In this document: positions 1 through 10,087 of the stretch, in pieces
Layout of the letters: every line of letters starts with the position of its first letter
Numbering within the stretch: the first letter of the stretch is position 1
Assembly: GCA_900129675.1 (NCBI GenBank)
Contig: FSRD01000001.1
Span: forward strand, 2,779,501 to 2,843,500
Reading direction: 5' to 3'
Length of the DNA: 64,000 nucleotides
From: Bradyrhizobium erythrophlei
GTDB taxonomy: Bacteria > Pseudomonadota > Alphaproteobacteria > Rhizobiales > Xanthobacteraceae
Translations under genes and position numbers: made by a program
Notes under the pieces: model-generated
The model's input: the letters and a program-made list of their open reading frames with translations, nothing else
The model's database searches: none
What the model was told of the DNA's origin: nothing

Positions 1-1628
1 TCAATTCGTTCAATGCCTACATCCTGAAGGGCGAAGGCGCACAGGGCATGGACATGACGTTCGTGAGCCTGATGGCGCGCGCGAACGACGAACCTGACGC
101 GATGTACGGTCTTGCCGCGAAATCCGTGCGGATTTCCCCCGACAAGCTGACTTACCGATTTACAATGCGGCCCGAGGCGCGATTTCACGACGGCTCGAAG
201 CTCACGGCGCAGGACGTCGCCTTCTCGCTGAATACGCTGAAGGAAAAAGGGCATCCGCTGATCGTGGTTCAGCTGCGCGACTTTGTGAAGGCCGAAGCGC
301 CCGACGATGCGACGGTGATTGTCACCTTTGCGCCGAAGCGCGCGCGCGATGTGCCGCTCTTTGTCGCCGGCCTGCCGATCCTCTCCAAGGCCTATTATGC
401 CACACGCCCGTTCGATGAATCGAGTCTCGATGCGCCGCTTGGATCGGGCCCGTACAAGGTCGGCAAATACGAGGTCAACCGCTACGTCGAATACGATCGG
501 GTCAAGGACTGGTGGGCGGCCGACCTTGCCGTCAACCGCGGCAGCTACAATTTCGATACCGTGCGCTACGAGTTTTATCGCGATCGCGATGTCGCGTTCG
601 AGGGTTTTTCAGGCAAGAGCTATCTGTTCCGCGAGGAGTTCACCGCGCGTATCTGGGCCACGCGCTACGACTTCGCAGCCGTCAAGGACGGCCGGGTCAA
701 GCGTGAGACCCTGCCGGATGAAACGCCGTCCGGCGGGCAGGGCTGGATCTTCAATACGCGCCGCGACAAGTTCAGCGATCCGCGCGTGCGTGAAGCCCTG
801 GGCTATGCGTTCGATTTCGAGTGGACCAACAAGACCGTCATGTATGGCGCCTATGCGCGCACCTGCTCGCCGTTCCAGAATTCGGACATGGTGGCGAGCG
901 GACCGCCTTCGCCTGAAGAGCTGAAGCTGCTCGAGCCGTTCCGCGGCCAGGTGCCGGACGAGGTGTTCGGTGAGCCCTTCGTGCCGCCGGTGTCGGATGG
1001 ATCGGGGCAGGACCGGACGCTGCTGCGCAAGGCCGTGCAACTGCTCAACGATGCCGGATGCGTCGTCAAGGACGGCAAGCGGCGATTGCCGAACGGCGAG
1101 ATTTTCACAATCGAATTCCTGCTCGACGAGCCGTCATTTCAGCCGCATCACGCGACCTTCATCAAGAATCTCGGCCAGATCGGGGTTGAAGCCGGCATCC
1201 GGCTGGTTGATGCCGTGCAATTCCGCGCCCGTGAGGAAGCCTTTGATTTCGAGATGACGGTCCAGCGCATGAGCATGTCGGCGACGCCGGGCGACAGCCT
1301 GCGGCCGTATTTTTCGTCGAAGGAGGCGGCCACCAAAGGTTCGTATAATTTGGCAGGCGTTGCCAGTCCGGCGATCGACGCGCTGATCGAAAAGGCGATC
1401 AGCGCCGAAACCCGCGCCGATCTGACTTTCGCCTGCCGGGCGCTCGACCGGGTATTTCGGGCCGGCCGTTATTGGGTGCCGCAGTGGTACCGCTCCACGC
1501 ACCCGATCGCTTATTGGGATGTGTTCAGTCATCCGGAAAAGCCGGCGAAGTATGCGCCGGGCGTCGGCGCGCCGGAAAACTGGTGGTTCGATTCCAACAA
1601 GGCCGCCAAGCTCGAGCAGGCGAAGTAA
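1..1628 (+). CDS. yejA: YejA-type peptide ABC transporter substrate-binding protein (5' end missing)
   Basis: Periplasmic solute-binding protein (family 5) that captures oligopeptides, microcin C-like peptides or muropeptides for the YejBEF importer. The open frame continues to the left edge in the frame that starts at base 3, reading NSFNAYILKGEGAQG before the first in-window Met, so the signal peptide and start lie outside the window. Family-typical stretches include RPEARFHDGSKLTAQDV and LGSGPYKVGKYE. The C-terminus is complete, ending in AAKLEQAK. It is followed after 3 bases by yejB, and the four genes form one operon. The yej assignment rests on gene order and permease sequence; the ligand is not known from sequence. 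Confidence 0.9.
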   Translation, partial: NSFNAYILKGEGAQGMDMTFVSLMARANDEPDAMYGLAAKSVRISPDKLTYRFTMRPEARFHDGSKLTAQDVAFSLNTLKEKGHPLIVVQLRDFVKAEAPDDATVIVTFAPKRARDVPLFVAGLPILSKAYYATRPFDESSLDAPLGSGPYKVGKYEVNRYVEYDRVKDWWAADLAVNRGSYNFDTVRYEFYRDRDVAFEGFSGKSYLFREEFTARIWATRYDFAAVKDGRVKRETLPDETPSGGQGWIFNTRRDKFSDPRVREALGYAFDFEWTNKTVMYGAYARTCSPFQNSDMVASGPPSPEELKLLEPFRGQVPDEVFGEPFVPPVSDGSGQDRTLLRKAVQLLNDAGCVVKDGKRRLPNGEIFTIEFLLDEPSFQPHHATFIKNLGQIGVEAGIRLVDAVQFRAREEAFDFEMTVQRMSMSATPGDSLRPYFSSKEAATKGSYNLAGVASPAIDALIEKAISAETRADLTFACRALDRVFRAGRYWVPQWYRSTHPIAYWDVFSHPEKPAKYAPGVGAPENWWFDSNKAAKLEQAK

Positions 1629-1631
1629 CTC

Positions 1632-2741
1632 ATGAGCGCCTATATTGCCCGCCGTATTCTCCTGATGTTCCCGACATTGTTGGGAATCCTGTTCGTCTCC
1701 TTCATCGTCGTTCAGTTCGCGCCGGGCGGTCCGGTCGAGCGCGTGATCGCCCAGCTTTCTGGCGCCGACACCGGCGGGACGTCCCGGATTTCCGGCGGCG
1801 GCGGCGATTTCGGTGCACGCGGCAACCAGGCGGTGACACCCGGGAACGCTGTCAATTCGAAATATCGCGGCGCGCAGGGGCTCGACCCGGACTTCATCAA
1901 GAAACTGGAAGTCCAGTTCGGTTTCGACAAGCCGGCGCCCGAACGCTTCGCGCTGATGGTGTGGAATTTTTCGCGGTTCGATTTCGGCAAGAGCTATTTT
2001 CGCGACGTCAGCGTGTTGCAGCTGATCAAGGAGAAGCTGCCGGTCTCGATGTCGCTCGGGATCTGGATGACGCTGCTGACCTATCTGATCTCGATCCCGC
2101 TCGGCATCCGCAAGGCGGTGATGGACGGCTCAAAGTTCGATACCTGGACCTCTGCCGTGATCATCGTCGGATTTGCGATTCCCGGGTTCCTGTTCGCGAT
2201 CCTGCTGATCATCCTGTTCGCCGGCGGCTCGTTCCTCAACATTTTCCCGCTGCGGGGACTGACCTCGGACGGCTGGTCGCAATTTCCCTGGTACTGGAAA
2301 ATCATCGATTATTTCTGGCACATCACACTGCCGCTGATTGCGATGGCGCTCGGCGCCTTCGCCACCATGACGCTTCTGACCAAGAACTCGTTCCTCGATG
2401 AGATACGCAAGCAATATGTGATGACCGCGCGCGCCAAGGGCTGCAGCGAGCGGCAGGTGCTGTACAACCACATCTTCCGCAACGCGATGCTGATCGTGAT
2501 CGCGGGTTTTCCCGGCGCGTTCATTCACGCCTTCTTCTCCGGCTCGCTCTTGATCGAAACCATCTTTTCGCTCGACGGGCTCGGCCTGCTCGGTTTCGAG
2601 AGCGTACTCAATCGCGACTATCCTGTCGTATTCGGTACGCTGTTCATCTTTTCGCTGGTCGGCCTCGTGGTCAATCTGATCTCCGATCTCGCTTACATGT
2701 GGATCGATCCGCGGATCGATTTCGAGGCGCGTGAGGTCTGA
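1632..2741 (+). CDS. yejB: YejB-type peptide ABC transporter permease
   Basis: Inner-membrane permease, 369 residues, of the DppB/OppB family. The N-terminal helix begins [19 protein letters not shown] and is followed by a periplasmic loop of about 100 residues. The BPD-transporter domain follows, with five more predicted helices and the EAA-type loop that contacts the ATPase near [19 protein letters not shown]. The long first periplasmic loop, rich in Gly and Asn, is typical of YejB. It starts 3 bases after yejA and its stop overlaps the yejE start by one base, so translation is coupled. Confidence 0.93.
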   Translation: MSAYIARRILLMFPTLLGILFVSFIVVQFAPGGPVERVIAQLSGADTGGTSRISGGGGDFGARGNQAVTPGNAVNSKYRGAQGLDPDFIKKLEVQFGFDKPAPERFALMVWNFSRFDFGKSYFRDVSVLQLIKEKLPVSMSLGIWMTLLTYLISIPLGIRKAVMDGSKFDTWTSAVIIVGFAIPGFLFAILLIILFAGGSFLNIFPLRGLTSDGWSQFPWYWKIIDYFWHITLPLIAMALGAFATMTLLTKNSFLDEIRKQYVMTARAKGCSERQVLYNHIFRNAMLIVIAGFPGAFIHAFFSGSLLIETIFSLDGLGLLGFESVLNRDYPVVFGTLFIFSLVGLVVNLISDLAYMWIDPRIDFEAREV

Positions 2742-3919
2742 TGACGATCACCGCACCCCTGCCGGTCGAGACCACGACGCAAGCGCCGCTCGGCGAAGCC
2801 GTCCCGCCGACGCGCCACCGCTTCAGTCCATCGCCGCTCAACCGCCGCCGCTGGCAGAATTTCAAGGCCAACCGGCGGGGTTACTGGTCGCTGTGGATCT
2901 TCCTGATCCTGTTCTTCATCTCGCTGTTCGCCGAGCTGATCGCCAACGACCGTCCCTTCCTCGTCAAATATGACGGCCATCTCTACTGGCCGGCCTTTGT
3001 CAGTTATTCCGAGACCACTTTCGGCGGCGATTTCGAAACCGCCGCCGACTATCGTGATCCCTACTTGCAGAAACAGATCGCGGCCAAGGGCGGCAGCATC
3101 GTCTGGCCGCTGATCCGCTATTCCTACGATACGCACAATCTCGACCTGCCGACGCCGGCGCCATCGAAGCCGACCTGGCTGCTGACGGAGGACCAGTGCA
3201 AGGAGGTGGTGACGAAGAAGCACCTCAACGGCTGCCGCGACCTCGAATATAACTGGCTCGGAACCGACGATCAGGGCCGCGACGTGGTCGCGCGCCTGAT
3301 CTACGGCTTCCGCATCTCGGTGCTGTTCGGCCTGACGCTGACCATCATCTCCTCGATCATCGGTGTCGCCGCCGGCGGCGTGCAGGGCTATTTCGGCGGC
3401 TGGGTCGACCTCGGATTCCAGCGTTTCATCGAAGTCTGGACCGCGATTCCCTCGCTGTACCTGCTGCTGATCATATCGGCGGTGCTGCCGCCGGGTTTCT
3501 TCGTTCTGCTCGGCATTCTCCTCCTGTTCTCATGGGTGTCGCTGGTCGGTCTGGTGCGGGCCGAATTCCTGCGCGGGCGCAATTTCGAATACATCCAGGC
3601 GGCGCGGGCGCTCGGCGTCTCCAACCCGGTGATCATGTTCCGCCATCTGTTGCCGAACGCGATGGTGGCGACCATGACGTTCCTGCCCTTCATCGTGTCG
3701 TCGTCGGTGATGACGCTGACGGCGCTGGACTTCCTCGGCTTCGGCCTGCCGCCCGGTTCGCCCTCGCTTGGTGAATTGCTGTCGCAAGCCAAGGCCAACG
3801 TGCAGGCGCCCTGGCTCGGCTTCACCGGCTTCTTCTCGGTCGCGATCATGCTGTCGCTTTTGATTTTCATCGGCGAGGGCGCGCGCGACGCCTTCGATCC
3901 GCGCAAGACGTTCCGGTAA
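2741..3919 (+). CDS. yejE: YejE-type peptide ABC transporter permease
   Basis: Second inner-membrane permease, 392 residues, DppC/OppC family. A cytosolic N-terminal segment with SPLNRRRWQNFKANRRGYW precedes the first helix. A periplasmic loop of roughly 140 residues carries GTDDQGRDVVARLIYG, a signature of this subfamily. The BPD domain has the EAA loop around ARALGVSNPVIMFRHLLPN. The length matches YejE proteins, which are longer than DppC because of the loop. The start codon overlaps the yejB stop (TGATG). Confidence 0.93.
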   Translation: MTITAPLPVETTTQAPLGEAVPPTRHRFSPSPLNRRRWQNFKANRRGYWSLWIFLILFFISLFAELIANDRPFLVKYDGHLYWPAFVSYSETTFGGDFETAADYRDPYLQKQIAAKGGSIVWPLIRYSYDTHNLDLPTPAPSKPTWLLTEDQCKEVVTKKHLNGCRDLEYNWLGTDDQGRDVVARLIYGFRISVLFGLTLTIISSIIGVAAGGVQGYFGGWVDLGFQRFIEVWTAIPSLYLLLIISAVLPPGFFVLLGILLLFSWVSLVGLVRAEFLRGRNFEYIQAARALGVSNPVIMFRHLLPNAMVATMTFLPFIVSSSVMTLTALDFLGFGLPPGSPSLGELLSQAKANVQAPWLGFTGFFSVAIMLSLLIFIGEGARDAFDPRKTFR

Positions 3920-3923
3920 CATC

Positions 3924-5549
3924 ATGGACGCCATCAACCAGCCTCTGCTCGATATCCGCGACCTTTCGGTGGCGTTCGGCGCCTCGGTCGCGGTCGATCA
4001 TGTCTCCTTCTCGATCAGGCGCGGCGAGTGCGTGGCGCTGGTCGGCGAGTCCGGTTCCGGAAAATCGGTCAGCGCGCTGTCGATCCTGAGGCTGTTGCCG
4101 TATCCGATCGCGTCGCATCCCTCCGGCAGCATCCGGTTCAAGGGCCGCGATCTGCTGGGATCGTCGGAACGCGAGATGCGCGAGATTCGCGGCAACGACG
4201 TCTCGATCATCTTCCAGGAGCCGATGACCTCGCTCAATCCGCTCCATACGATCGAGTCCCAGATCGGCGAAATCCTTCACCTTCACAATCCGATCAACGC
4301 CGGGATCGCGCGGGCGCGGACGCTCGAACTGTTGACACAGGTCGGCATTCCCGATCCGGAAACCCGGCTGCAAAGCTATCCGCACCAGTTGTCCGGCGGC
4401 CAGCGCCAGCGCGTCATGATCGCGATGGCGCTCGCCAACGAGCCGGATCTGCTGATCGCGGACGAACCGACTACCGCGCTCGACGTCACCGTGCAGGCGC
4501 AGATCCTGGCGCTGCTGGCCGAGATCCGCACCCGGCTCGGCATGAGCTTGCTGTTCATCACCCACGATCTCGGCATCGTGCGCCGCATCGCCGATGTCGT
4601 CTGCGTGATGAAGAATGGAAAGATCGTCGAGCAGGGCCCGGTCGAGCAGGTTTTCACCGCGCCGAAACATCCCTATACGCGCGACCTGCTGGCGGCGGAG
4701 CCGAAGCCCGATCCGGCGCCGCCGCGGCCGGATCAGCCGGTCGTGATGTCCGCGGATAACCTGAAAGTCTGGTTTCCGGTCAAGCGCGGCCTGCTGCGCA
4801 AGACCGTCGGACATATCAAGGCGGTCGATGGCGTCAGCCTTGCGGTGCGCAAGGGCGAGACGCTCGGGGTGGTCGGCGAATCCGGATCCGGCAAGACCAC
4901 GCTTGGCCTTGCCCTGCTGCGGCTGATCTCCTCGAACGGTCCGATCGTGTTTCTCGGCAAAAACATCCAGGGGCTGCGCTTCAGGGACATGCTGCCGTTC
5001 CGCCGCGACATGCAGATCGTGTTCCAGGATCCGTTCGGCGCTTTGAGCCCGCGAATGTCGGTCGGCGACATCGTCGCCGAAGGTCTTGGCGTGCACCAGC
5101 GCGCGCTGTCGTGGGAGGAGCGCGAGACGCGCGTCATCAAGGCGCTGAACGACGTCGGTCTCGATCCGGCGACGCGTTTTCGCTATCCGCATGAATTTTC
5201 CGGCGGCCAGCGCCAGCGCATCTCAATTGCGCGCGCGGTGGTGCTGGAGCCGAATTTTGTCGTGCTCGATGAGCCGACCAGCGCGCTCGACATGCTGTTC
5301 CAGGCCCAGATGGTCGATTTGCTGCGCGAGCTGCAGCGCAAGCGCGATCTGACCTACATGTTCATCTCGCACGATTTACGCGTGGTGGCCTCCTTGGCCA
5401 GCCATCTGATCGTGATGCGGCTTGGCAAGGTGGTCGAGGAAGGCCCGGCCGCCGAACTGTTCAAGAATCCGAAGAGCGATTACACCCGCGCGCTGTTTGC
5501 CGCCGCGTTCCGGATGGAAATCGATCCCGATGCGGCGGTTGGGGTTTAG
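3924..5549 (+). CDS. yejF: YejF-type double ATPase of the peptide ABC transporter
   Basis: Cytosolic ATP-binding protein of 541 residues with two ABC domains in one chain, as in YejF; Dpp and Opp systems use two separate ATPases. The first half has Walker A GESGSGKS at about residues 41-48, signature LSGGQRQR and Walker [13 protein letters not shown]. The second half has Walker A GESGSGKT at about 318-325, signature FSGGQRQR and Walker [13 protein letters not shown]. Both sites look catalytically complete. It is the last gene of the yejABEF operon, 4 bases after yejE. Confidence 0.94.
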   Translation: MDAINQPLLDIRDLSVAFGASVAVDHVSFSIRRGECVALVGESGSGKSVSALSILRLLPYPIASHPSGSIRFKGRDLLGSSEREMREIRGNDVSIIFQEPMTSLNPLHTIESQIGEILHLHNPINAGIARARTLELLTQVGIPDPETRLQSYPHQLSGGQRQRVMIAMALANEPDLLIADEPTTALDVTVQAQILALLAEIRTRLGMSLLFITHDLGIVRRIADVVCVMKNGKIVEQGPVEQVFTAPKHPYTRDLLAAEPKPDPAPPRPDQPVVMSADNLKVWFPVKRGLLRKTVGHIKAVDGVSLAVRKGETLGVVGESGSGKTTLGLALLRLISSNGPIVFLGKNIQGLRFRDMLPFRRDMQIVFQDPFGALSPRMSVGDIVAEGLGVHQRALSWEERETRVIKALNDVGLDPATRFRYPHEFSGGQRQRISIARAVVLEPNFVVLDEPTSALDMLFQAQMVDLLRELQRKRDLTYMFISHDLRVVASLASHLIVMRLGKVVEEGPAAELFKNPKSDYTRALFAAAFRMEIDPDAAVGV

Positions 5550-5609
5550 AAGCGAGCCTGCTGGTTTCGCTTCCCGGAAGTGCAACGGACTCCATCGTGC
5601 CTCTCCCTC

Positions 5610-5633
5610 CCAACTCGGGTTTACCCGAGTTGG
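5610..5633. terminator. 10-bp hairpin between convergent yejF and NlpC/P60 gene
   Basis: The sequence reads CCAACTCGGG, then a 4-base loop, then CCCGAGTTGG: a perfect 10-bp stem. It lies between the ends of two convergent genes and could end transcription from both sides. There is no T-tract on either side, so rho-independent termination is not assured. It may instead be one of the short palindromic repeats found in these genomes. Confidence 0.45.
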
Positions 5634-5649
5634 AGAGAGCCTCGCAAAT

Positions 5650-6495
5650 TCAAGTGAGCCGTTTGATCGCCATCACCTCGCTGCCCGCGGCCTTGATACG
5701 TGCGATTGCATCGCGGGTGTTTTCGACCGCGGTCGCCATATGATCCGCGTTGGCGTGGACGATGGTTGAGGTGTCGCGCGCAATCGCGACATGGCCGTTC
5801 CAGAAGATCAGGTCGCCGCGCTGCAGGTGTTTCGTTTCCGCCGGGCTCAGTTCCCGGCCAAGCCCGTCCTGCTGCATGTCGCTGTCGCGCGGACAGCCGA
5901 TGCCGGCGGCATTCAGTGAAATCTGCACCAAGCCGGAGCAGTCGACGCCAAGACTGCTCTTGCCGCCCCACAGATAGGGTGTGCCGACGAACCGCTCGGC
6001 AACGGCCACGAAATCATCTTCCAGCGTCTCAACGCCGCCGAGATGCCGGTGCGGCAAATACCAGCCTTCCCGGGTCACGGCGAACGCGCCATCGTTCCGC
6101 GCAACCGTCACGCTTGCCCCCATCGACAGCGTCTCGACCGGCGGCAGTTTGATCGAAGCGGCCGGAAACGCAAAGGTCCGCAACGCCGTGACCTTGTGCG
6201 TCGGCGCTGTGCCAGGTTTTGTCAGCGCGGCATCAGGCAGCCAGCCGACATAGCCGTCGCTGTTGAGCTGGCCCCAGGCAAAACCTTCACCGTTGCGGTC
6301 ATAGATCGTGACGCGCTCGCCCTTCAGCGCCTGCGTCAGCAGCATGGCATCCGGGGCCGGCGCCTCGCGCAGTGGCGCAAGGCCATCGGCAATTTCGAAT
6401 TCCTCGCCGGCGACGAAGCGTGCGGCCCTGACCTTGCCTTCGAGATATTTCGCGGCGAGATCGGGCCGCGCCGGGGTCAGCCGCGGATCATCCAT
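5650..6495 (-). CDS. Cytosolic NlpC/P60 peptidase with SH3-like N-terminal domains
   Basis: 281-residue cysteine peptidase of the NlpC/P60 family, likely a murein-peptide endopeptidase similar to dipeptidyl-peptidase VI, cutting gamma-D-Glu-diaminopimelate type bonds. Two bacterial SH3-like segments occupy about residues 35-150. The catalytic domain starts near 163, with Cys186 in DCSGL, His235 in NGHVAIA and His247 in IVHANAD forming a full triad. There is no signal peptide, so it should act in the cytosol on imported peptides. The start overlaps the end of the aminopeptidase gene by 8 bases. The neighbouring yej importer fits a muropeptide recycling role; that link is inference. Confidence 0.88.
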   Translation of the reverse strand: MDDPRLTPARPDLAAKYLEGKVRAARFVAGEEFEIADGLAPLREAPAPDAMLLTQALKGERVTIYDRNGEGFAWGQLNSDGYVGWLPDAALTKPGTAPTHKVTALRTFAFPAASIKLPPVETLSMGASVTVARNDGAFAVTREGWYLPHRHLGGVETLEDDFVAVAERFVGTPYLWGGKSSLGVDCSGLVQISLNAAGIGCPRDSDMQQDGLGRELSPAETKHLQRGDLIFWNGHVAIARDTSTIVHANADHMATAVENTRDAIARIKAAGSEVMAIKRLT

Positions 6496-7870
6496 AGCGT
6501 TCGCTCAGGAGTTTATAGATCGCGCGCGCCGCCTGGCATTCGCCACCCTCGGGTCGCGCCGGTTTGGCCGATGGCGTCCAGCCGTAGATATCGACATGCA
6601 GCCAGGGTGTGGCTTCGGTGACGAAACGCTGCAGGAACAGCGCGCAAATGATCGAGCCGGCCTGGCCGCCGGGCGGCGCGTTGTTGATGTCGGCGGTCTT
6701 CGAATCCAGCCAGGAATCGTAAGGCGGCCACAGCGGCATTCGCCACAACGGATCGTTCTCCCCTTTGGCGCAACGCGCGACGTCCCCGGCCAGCGTCTCA
6801 TCATTGGTGTAAAAGGGCGGTAAATCCGGCCCCAGCGCCACCCGCGCCGCACCCGTCAGGGTTCCGAGATCGACCAGCAGATCAGGCGTCTCCTCGCAGG
6901 CCAGCGCCAGCGCATCCGCCAGCACCAGCCGGCCTTCGGCGTCGGTATTGCCGATCTCCACCGTGACCCCCTTGCGCGACTTGAAGATGTCGAGCGGGCG
7001 GAAGGCGTTGCCGGCGACCGCGTTCTCGACCGCGGGGATCAGCACCCTAAGCCGCAGCTTCAGCTTCGCGTCCATCACCATCTGCGCCAGCGCCAGCACA
7101 TTGGCGGCGCCGCCCATGTCCTTCTTCATGATCAGCATGCCGCTCGATGGCTTCAAATCGAGCCCGCCGGTGTCGAAACACACGCCCTTGCCGACCAGCG
7201 TCACCTTGGGGTGCGCAGGGTCGCCCCAGCTGAAATCGATCAGGCGCGGCGCGCGCGGCGAGGCCATGCCGACGGCGTGAATCAGCGGAAAGTTCTGCCG
7301 CACCAGCTCGTCGCCGATGACGCAATTGAAGCTGGCGCCCAAGCGCGCCGCGAGCGTCTGCGCGGCCTGCGCAAGTTCCTCCGGTCCCATGTCGTTGGAC
7401 GGCGTGTTGATGAGATCGCGGGCGAGCGCCGCGGCGTCCGCCATCCGCTGGATGTCGGCGGCATCGATGCCCTCGGACGGCACCAGCCTGACGTCGGGCG
7501 CGTCGGTCTTGCGGTAGCGGCCGAAGCGGTAGCTACCCAGCGCGAAAGCGAGCGTGGCCAGCCGGAGGTCGTGCGGCGCATTGGCAAAGCGATAGAGGCC
7601 GGGCGGCAGCAGGCCCGGCAACGCGCCGGGCCGGAACAGGTCGCGGGATGCGGCGCTCCCGTCCTCGAGGCCGAACAGCACTTGCGCGATCCGGCCATCG
7701 GCCGCCGGCAGCGCCAGGTATTTTCCGGGCTTTGCCGCAAACCCGTTGGCGAGCGCGAATTGCCGCCCCTCGGCGGCAAGCTCGCCGCTGATCGCCTCCC
7801 AGGTCGATTTGGTGACGAAGGTGATGGGGATGGCTGAAGCGGCAGGCGCGGTCTCGAACACGGATGGCAT
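6488..7870 (-). CDS. M17 leucyl aminopeptidase family protein
   Basis: 460-residue cytosolic metallo-aminopeptidase that removes N-terminal residues from peptides. The C-terminal catalytic domain shows the metal and substrate motifs GKGVCFDTGGLDLKPSSGM, KKDMGGAANVLAL and NTDAEGRLVLADAL, matching the PepA/M17 fold. The N-terminal domain is divergent, as usual for the alphaproteobacterial leucyl aminopeptidase family subgroup. It is the first gene of a two-gene unit with the NlpC/P60 peptidase. The products of that peptidase are plausible substrates. Confidence 0.93.
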   Translation of the reverse strand: MPSVFETAPAASAIPITFVTKSTWEAISGELAAEGRQFALANGFAAKPGKYLALPAADGRIAQVLFGLEDGSAASRDLFRPGALPGLLPPGLYRFANAPHDLRLATLAFALGSYRFGRYRKTDAPDVRLVPSEGIDAADIQRMADAAALARDLINTPSNDMGPEELAQAAQTLAARLGASFNCVIGDELVRQNFPLIHAVGMASPRAPRLIDFSWGDPAHPKVTLVGKGVCFDTGGLDLKPSSGMLIMKKDMGGAANVLALAQMVMDAKLKLRLRVLIPAVENAVAGNAFRPLDIFKSRKGVTVEIGNTDAEGRLVLADALALACEETPDLLVDLGTLTGAARVALGPDLPPFYTNDETLAGDVARCAKGENDPLWRMPLWPPYDSWLDSKTADINNAPPGGQAGSIICALFLQRFVTEATPWLHVDIYGWTPSAKPARPEGGECQAARAIYKLLSERYG

Positions 7871-7988
7871 GCATTTCTCGGTCGTTGGAGGGGACGTCGG
7901 GAACCGATTAACCAGCCGTTAGGGTTAACAGTCTATTGCTGGCGCGTTCGGCTGATCCTTTTCGCCCGATATCGTGAGTTAAAGTGCC

Positions 7989-8828
7989 ATGCGTCGACAG
8001 TCCAGCCATACGGGGCATCTTGCCCGGTATCTCGCCTCCGCGGCGTTGACCGCGCTATTGGCCGCGGGCCTTGGCGGCTGCCAGACCATGTCCGACGTGA
8101 CGGGGGCGATCACCTCCAGGAGTGAAGCCAAATCTGACTTCAAGCCGGAAGCCGTGCCCGACGATCCGCGCCGCGCGGTCGAGGTGTATGGCGATCGCTA
8201 TCGCGCCAACCCTAAGGATGCCGACGCCGCTCTTGCCTATGGCCAGGCGCTGCGCGCCACCGGGCAGCGCGCCCAGGCAGCGGCGGTACTCGAACAGGCC
8301 ACCATCGCCCATCCCGGCAACAAGGCGCTGCTCGCCGGCTACGGTCGTGCGCTCGCCGACAACGGCAACTCGCAGGCCGCCTTCGACGTGCTCAGCCGCG
8401 CCCATTCGCCCGACAACCCCGACTGGCGCATCCTGTCGGTGCAGGGCACCGCGCTCGACAAACTCGGCAAGCACGAGGAGGCACGCCGCTATTACGCGAG
8501 CGCGCTGCGGATCGTGCCGGACGAACCGTCGGTGCTGTCCAACCTCGGCCTTTCCTACATGCTAACCAGGGATCTGCCGAAGGCGGAGGAAACGCTGCGC
8601 CGCGCCTATGCCAACGCCGGGGCCGACGCGCGGGTGAGGCAAAATCTGGCGCTGGTGGTCGGCCTGCAGGGCCGCTTCGCCGAGGCCGAGACCATCGTGA
8701 AGGCCGATCTGCCGGCGGACGAGGCGGCGGCGAATGTCGGCTATCTCAAGGAAATGCTGAACCGCAAGGACAATCCGCGCACCGGTGCCCGAACGGTGCC
8801 GGTCGCCGCGCTCAGCCAGTCCGACTGA
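7989..8828 (+). CDS. tadD: TPR lipoprotein of the Tad pilus system (TadD-like)
   Basis: 279-residue tetratricopeptide-repeat protein with a lipoprotein signal: a hydrophobic helix ending LLAAGLGGC, the Cys being the lipidation site. TPR units run from about residue 55 to 235, for example AVEVYGDRYRANPKDADAALAYG and PSVLSNLGLSYMLTRDLPKAEE. TadD helps assemble the outer-membrane secretin of Flp pili. It points away from the other tad genes but lies next to them. The start ATG follows the 118-base gap shared with the divergent aminopeptidase gene. TadD is inferred from context, since TPR sequence alone does not define function. Confidence 0.8.
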   Translation: MRRQSSHTGHLARYLASAALTALLAAGLGGCQTMSDVTGAITSRSEAKSDFKPEAVPDDPRRAVEVYGDRYRANPKDADAALAYGQALRATGQRAQAAAVLEQATIAHPGNKALLAGYGRALADNGNSQAAFDVLSRAHSPDNPDWRILSVQGTALDKLGKHEEARRYYASALRIVPDEPSVLSNLGLSYMLTRDLPKAEETLRRAYANAGADARVRQNLALVVGLQGRFAEAETIVKADLPADEAAANVGYLKEMLNRKDNPRTGARTVPVAALSQSD

Positions 8829-8837
8829 TCAGGAAGG

Positions 8838-9069
8838 CGTCATCACCCGCCACCGGGTCGCGCGCATGCGCGCCCGATGGCAGGCTCCCGCGGGTGATCC
8901 AGTACGCCGCGGCCGTTCGGTAGATCATCAAATGTCGCTGGAATAGTGGATCGTCCGGTCCCGGCTTCGCCAACCGCCTTCGTCCGAAGGCGGACTTTGG
9001 CGGGTCAAGAGGCTTCCCTGTGCAGGCGCGCCGAAGCTTTAGCGAAGGCCGCACGCCGGGCGATGACGG
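8838..9069. repeat. Intergenic palindromic repeat region
   Basis: This non-coding stretch between convergent tadD and tadC starts with CGTCATCACCCG and ends with GGGCGATGACGG, so its ends are roughly inverted. It holds an internal perfect stem CCGCCTTCG-TC-CGAAGGCGG near 8974-8993. The composition and layout match the mosaic intergenic repeats seen elsewhere in this window. No gene is supported here. Confidence 0.5.
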
Positions 9070-9103
9070 CGTCACATCTGGCGTCCCGCCGCGCCGAAGC
9101 GCG

Positions 9104-10078
9104 TCACTGGATCGCCATGACCTTGATGTAGCTCGGCCCGAGAATGACGATGAACAGGCATGGCAGGAAGAACAGGATCATCGGCACCGTGAGCTTCGGC
9201 GGCAGCGCCGCGGCCTTCTTCTCGGCTTCGCTCATGCGCATGTCGCGATTTTCCTGCGCCATCACGCGCAGGCTCTGTCCGAGCGGCGTGCCGTATCGTT
9301 CCGACTGCTGCAAGGCCAGACAGACCGACTTGACGCCGTCGAGGCCGGTGCGCTTCGCCAAATTCTCGTAAGCCACCTTGCGGTCCTGCAGATAGGACAG
9401 TTCGGCGGTGGTCAGCGCGAATTCCTCCGACAGCGCCACCGATTGCGTAACAATCTCGGTGGCCACCTTGCGGAAGGCGACTTCGACCGACATGCCGGAC
9501 TCGATGCAGATCAACAGCAGGTCGAGCGCATCGGGAAAGGCGCGCTTGATGGAGAGCTGGCGCTTGGCGATCGCGTTTTTCAGGAACAGCATCGGCGCCT
9601 GCAGTCCGAGATAGGCCGCGCCGATGCAAATGCCGACCTTGACCGGCAGCGTTTTTTCCATATGCGTGATCACGAAGACGTACAGGATCGCGCCGAGAAA
9701 CAGCACGATCGGGGCCACCGCGCGGGCGAACAGGAACGTGATGTAGGGCGCCTGGCCGCGGTAGCCCGCCATCGTCAACTTGTCGCGCGCGGCTTCCTGC
9801 GCCAGCCATTTGGACAGGTTGAAGTCTTCCACCACCTTGGAGACGATCTGCTTCGGCGTCTGCCGCAGCGATACCTTTTCCGTCTTGGCGAGACGCTCAC
9901 GCTCGCGCTGCCTGATCCGTTCGCGCTCGGAGGCTACGGCCTTCATGCGCTTGGCGAGGCCTTCGCCCGCGAACAGCGGCATCACCAGCGTGTAGGCGGT
10001 CGCGCCCGCGGCGATGGCGGCGAGCAGCATGGTCATGAACCTGGCGTCGTGAAGCTTTGAGACGAGAAAATCAATCAT
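9104..10078 (-). CDS. tadC: TadC, type II/IV secretion F-domain membrane protein
   Basis: 324-residue inner-membrane platform protein of the Tad pilus machine, of the GspF/TadC family. It has an N-terminal hydrophobic helix, a long basic cytosolic region, and a T2SSF domain with the typical ALDLLLICIESGMSVEVAFRKV. It ends with a pair of C-terminal helices (PKLTVPMILFFLPCLFIVIL). It pairs with TadB to couple the CpaF motor to pilin polymerisation. It lies 9 bases after tadB and is the last gene of the minus-strand pilus operon. Confidence 0.92.
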   Translation of the reverse strand: MIDFLVSKLHDARFMTMLLAAIAAGATAYTLVMPLFAGEGLAKRMKAVASERERIRQRERERLAKTEKVSLRQTPKQIVSKVVEDFNLSKWLAQEAARDKLTMAGYRGQAPYITFLFARAVAPIVLFLGAILYVFVITHMEKTLPVKVGICIGAAYLGLQAPMLFLKNAIAKRQLSIKRAFPDALDLLLICIESGMSVEVAFRKVATEIVTQSVALSEEFALTTAELSYLQDRKVAYENLAKRTGLDGVKSVCLALQQSERYGTPLGQSLRVMAQENRDMRMSEAEKKAAALPPKLTVPMILFFLPCLFIVILGPSYIKVMAIQ

Positions 10079-10087
10079 ATTGCACCA

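Noticed and set aside
7901..7950. EcfG promoter upstream of tadD
   Set aside because: GGAAC is present but the nearest CGTT follows after only 12 bases.
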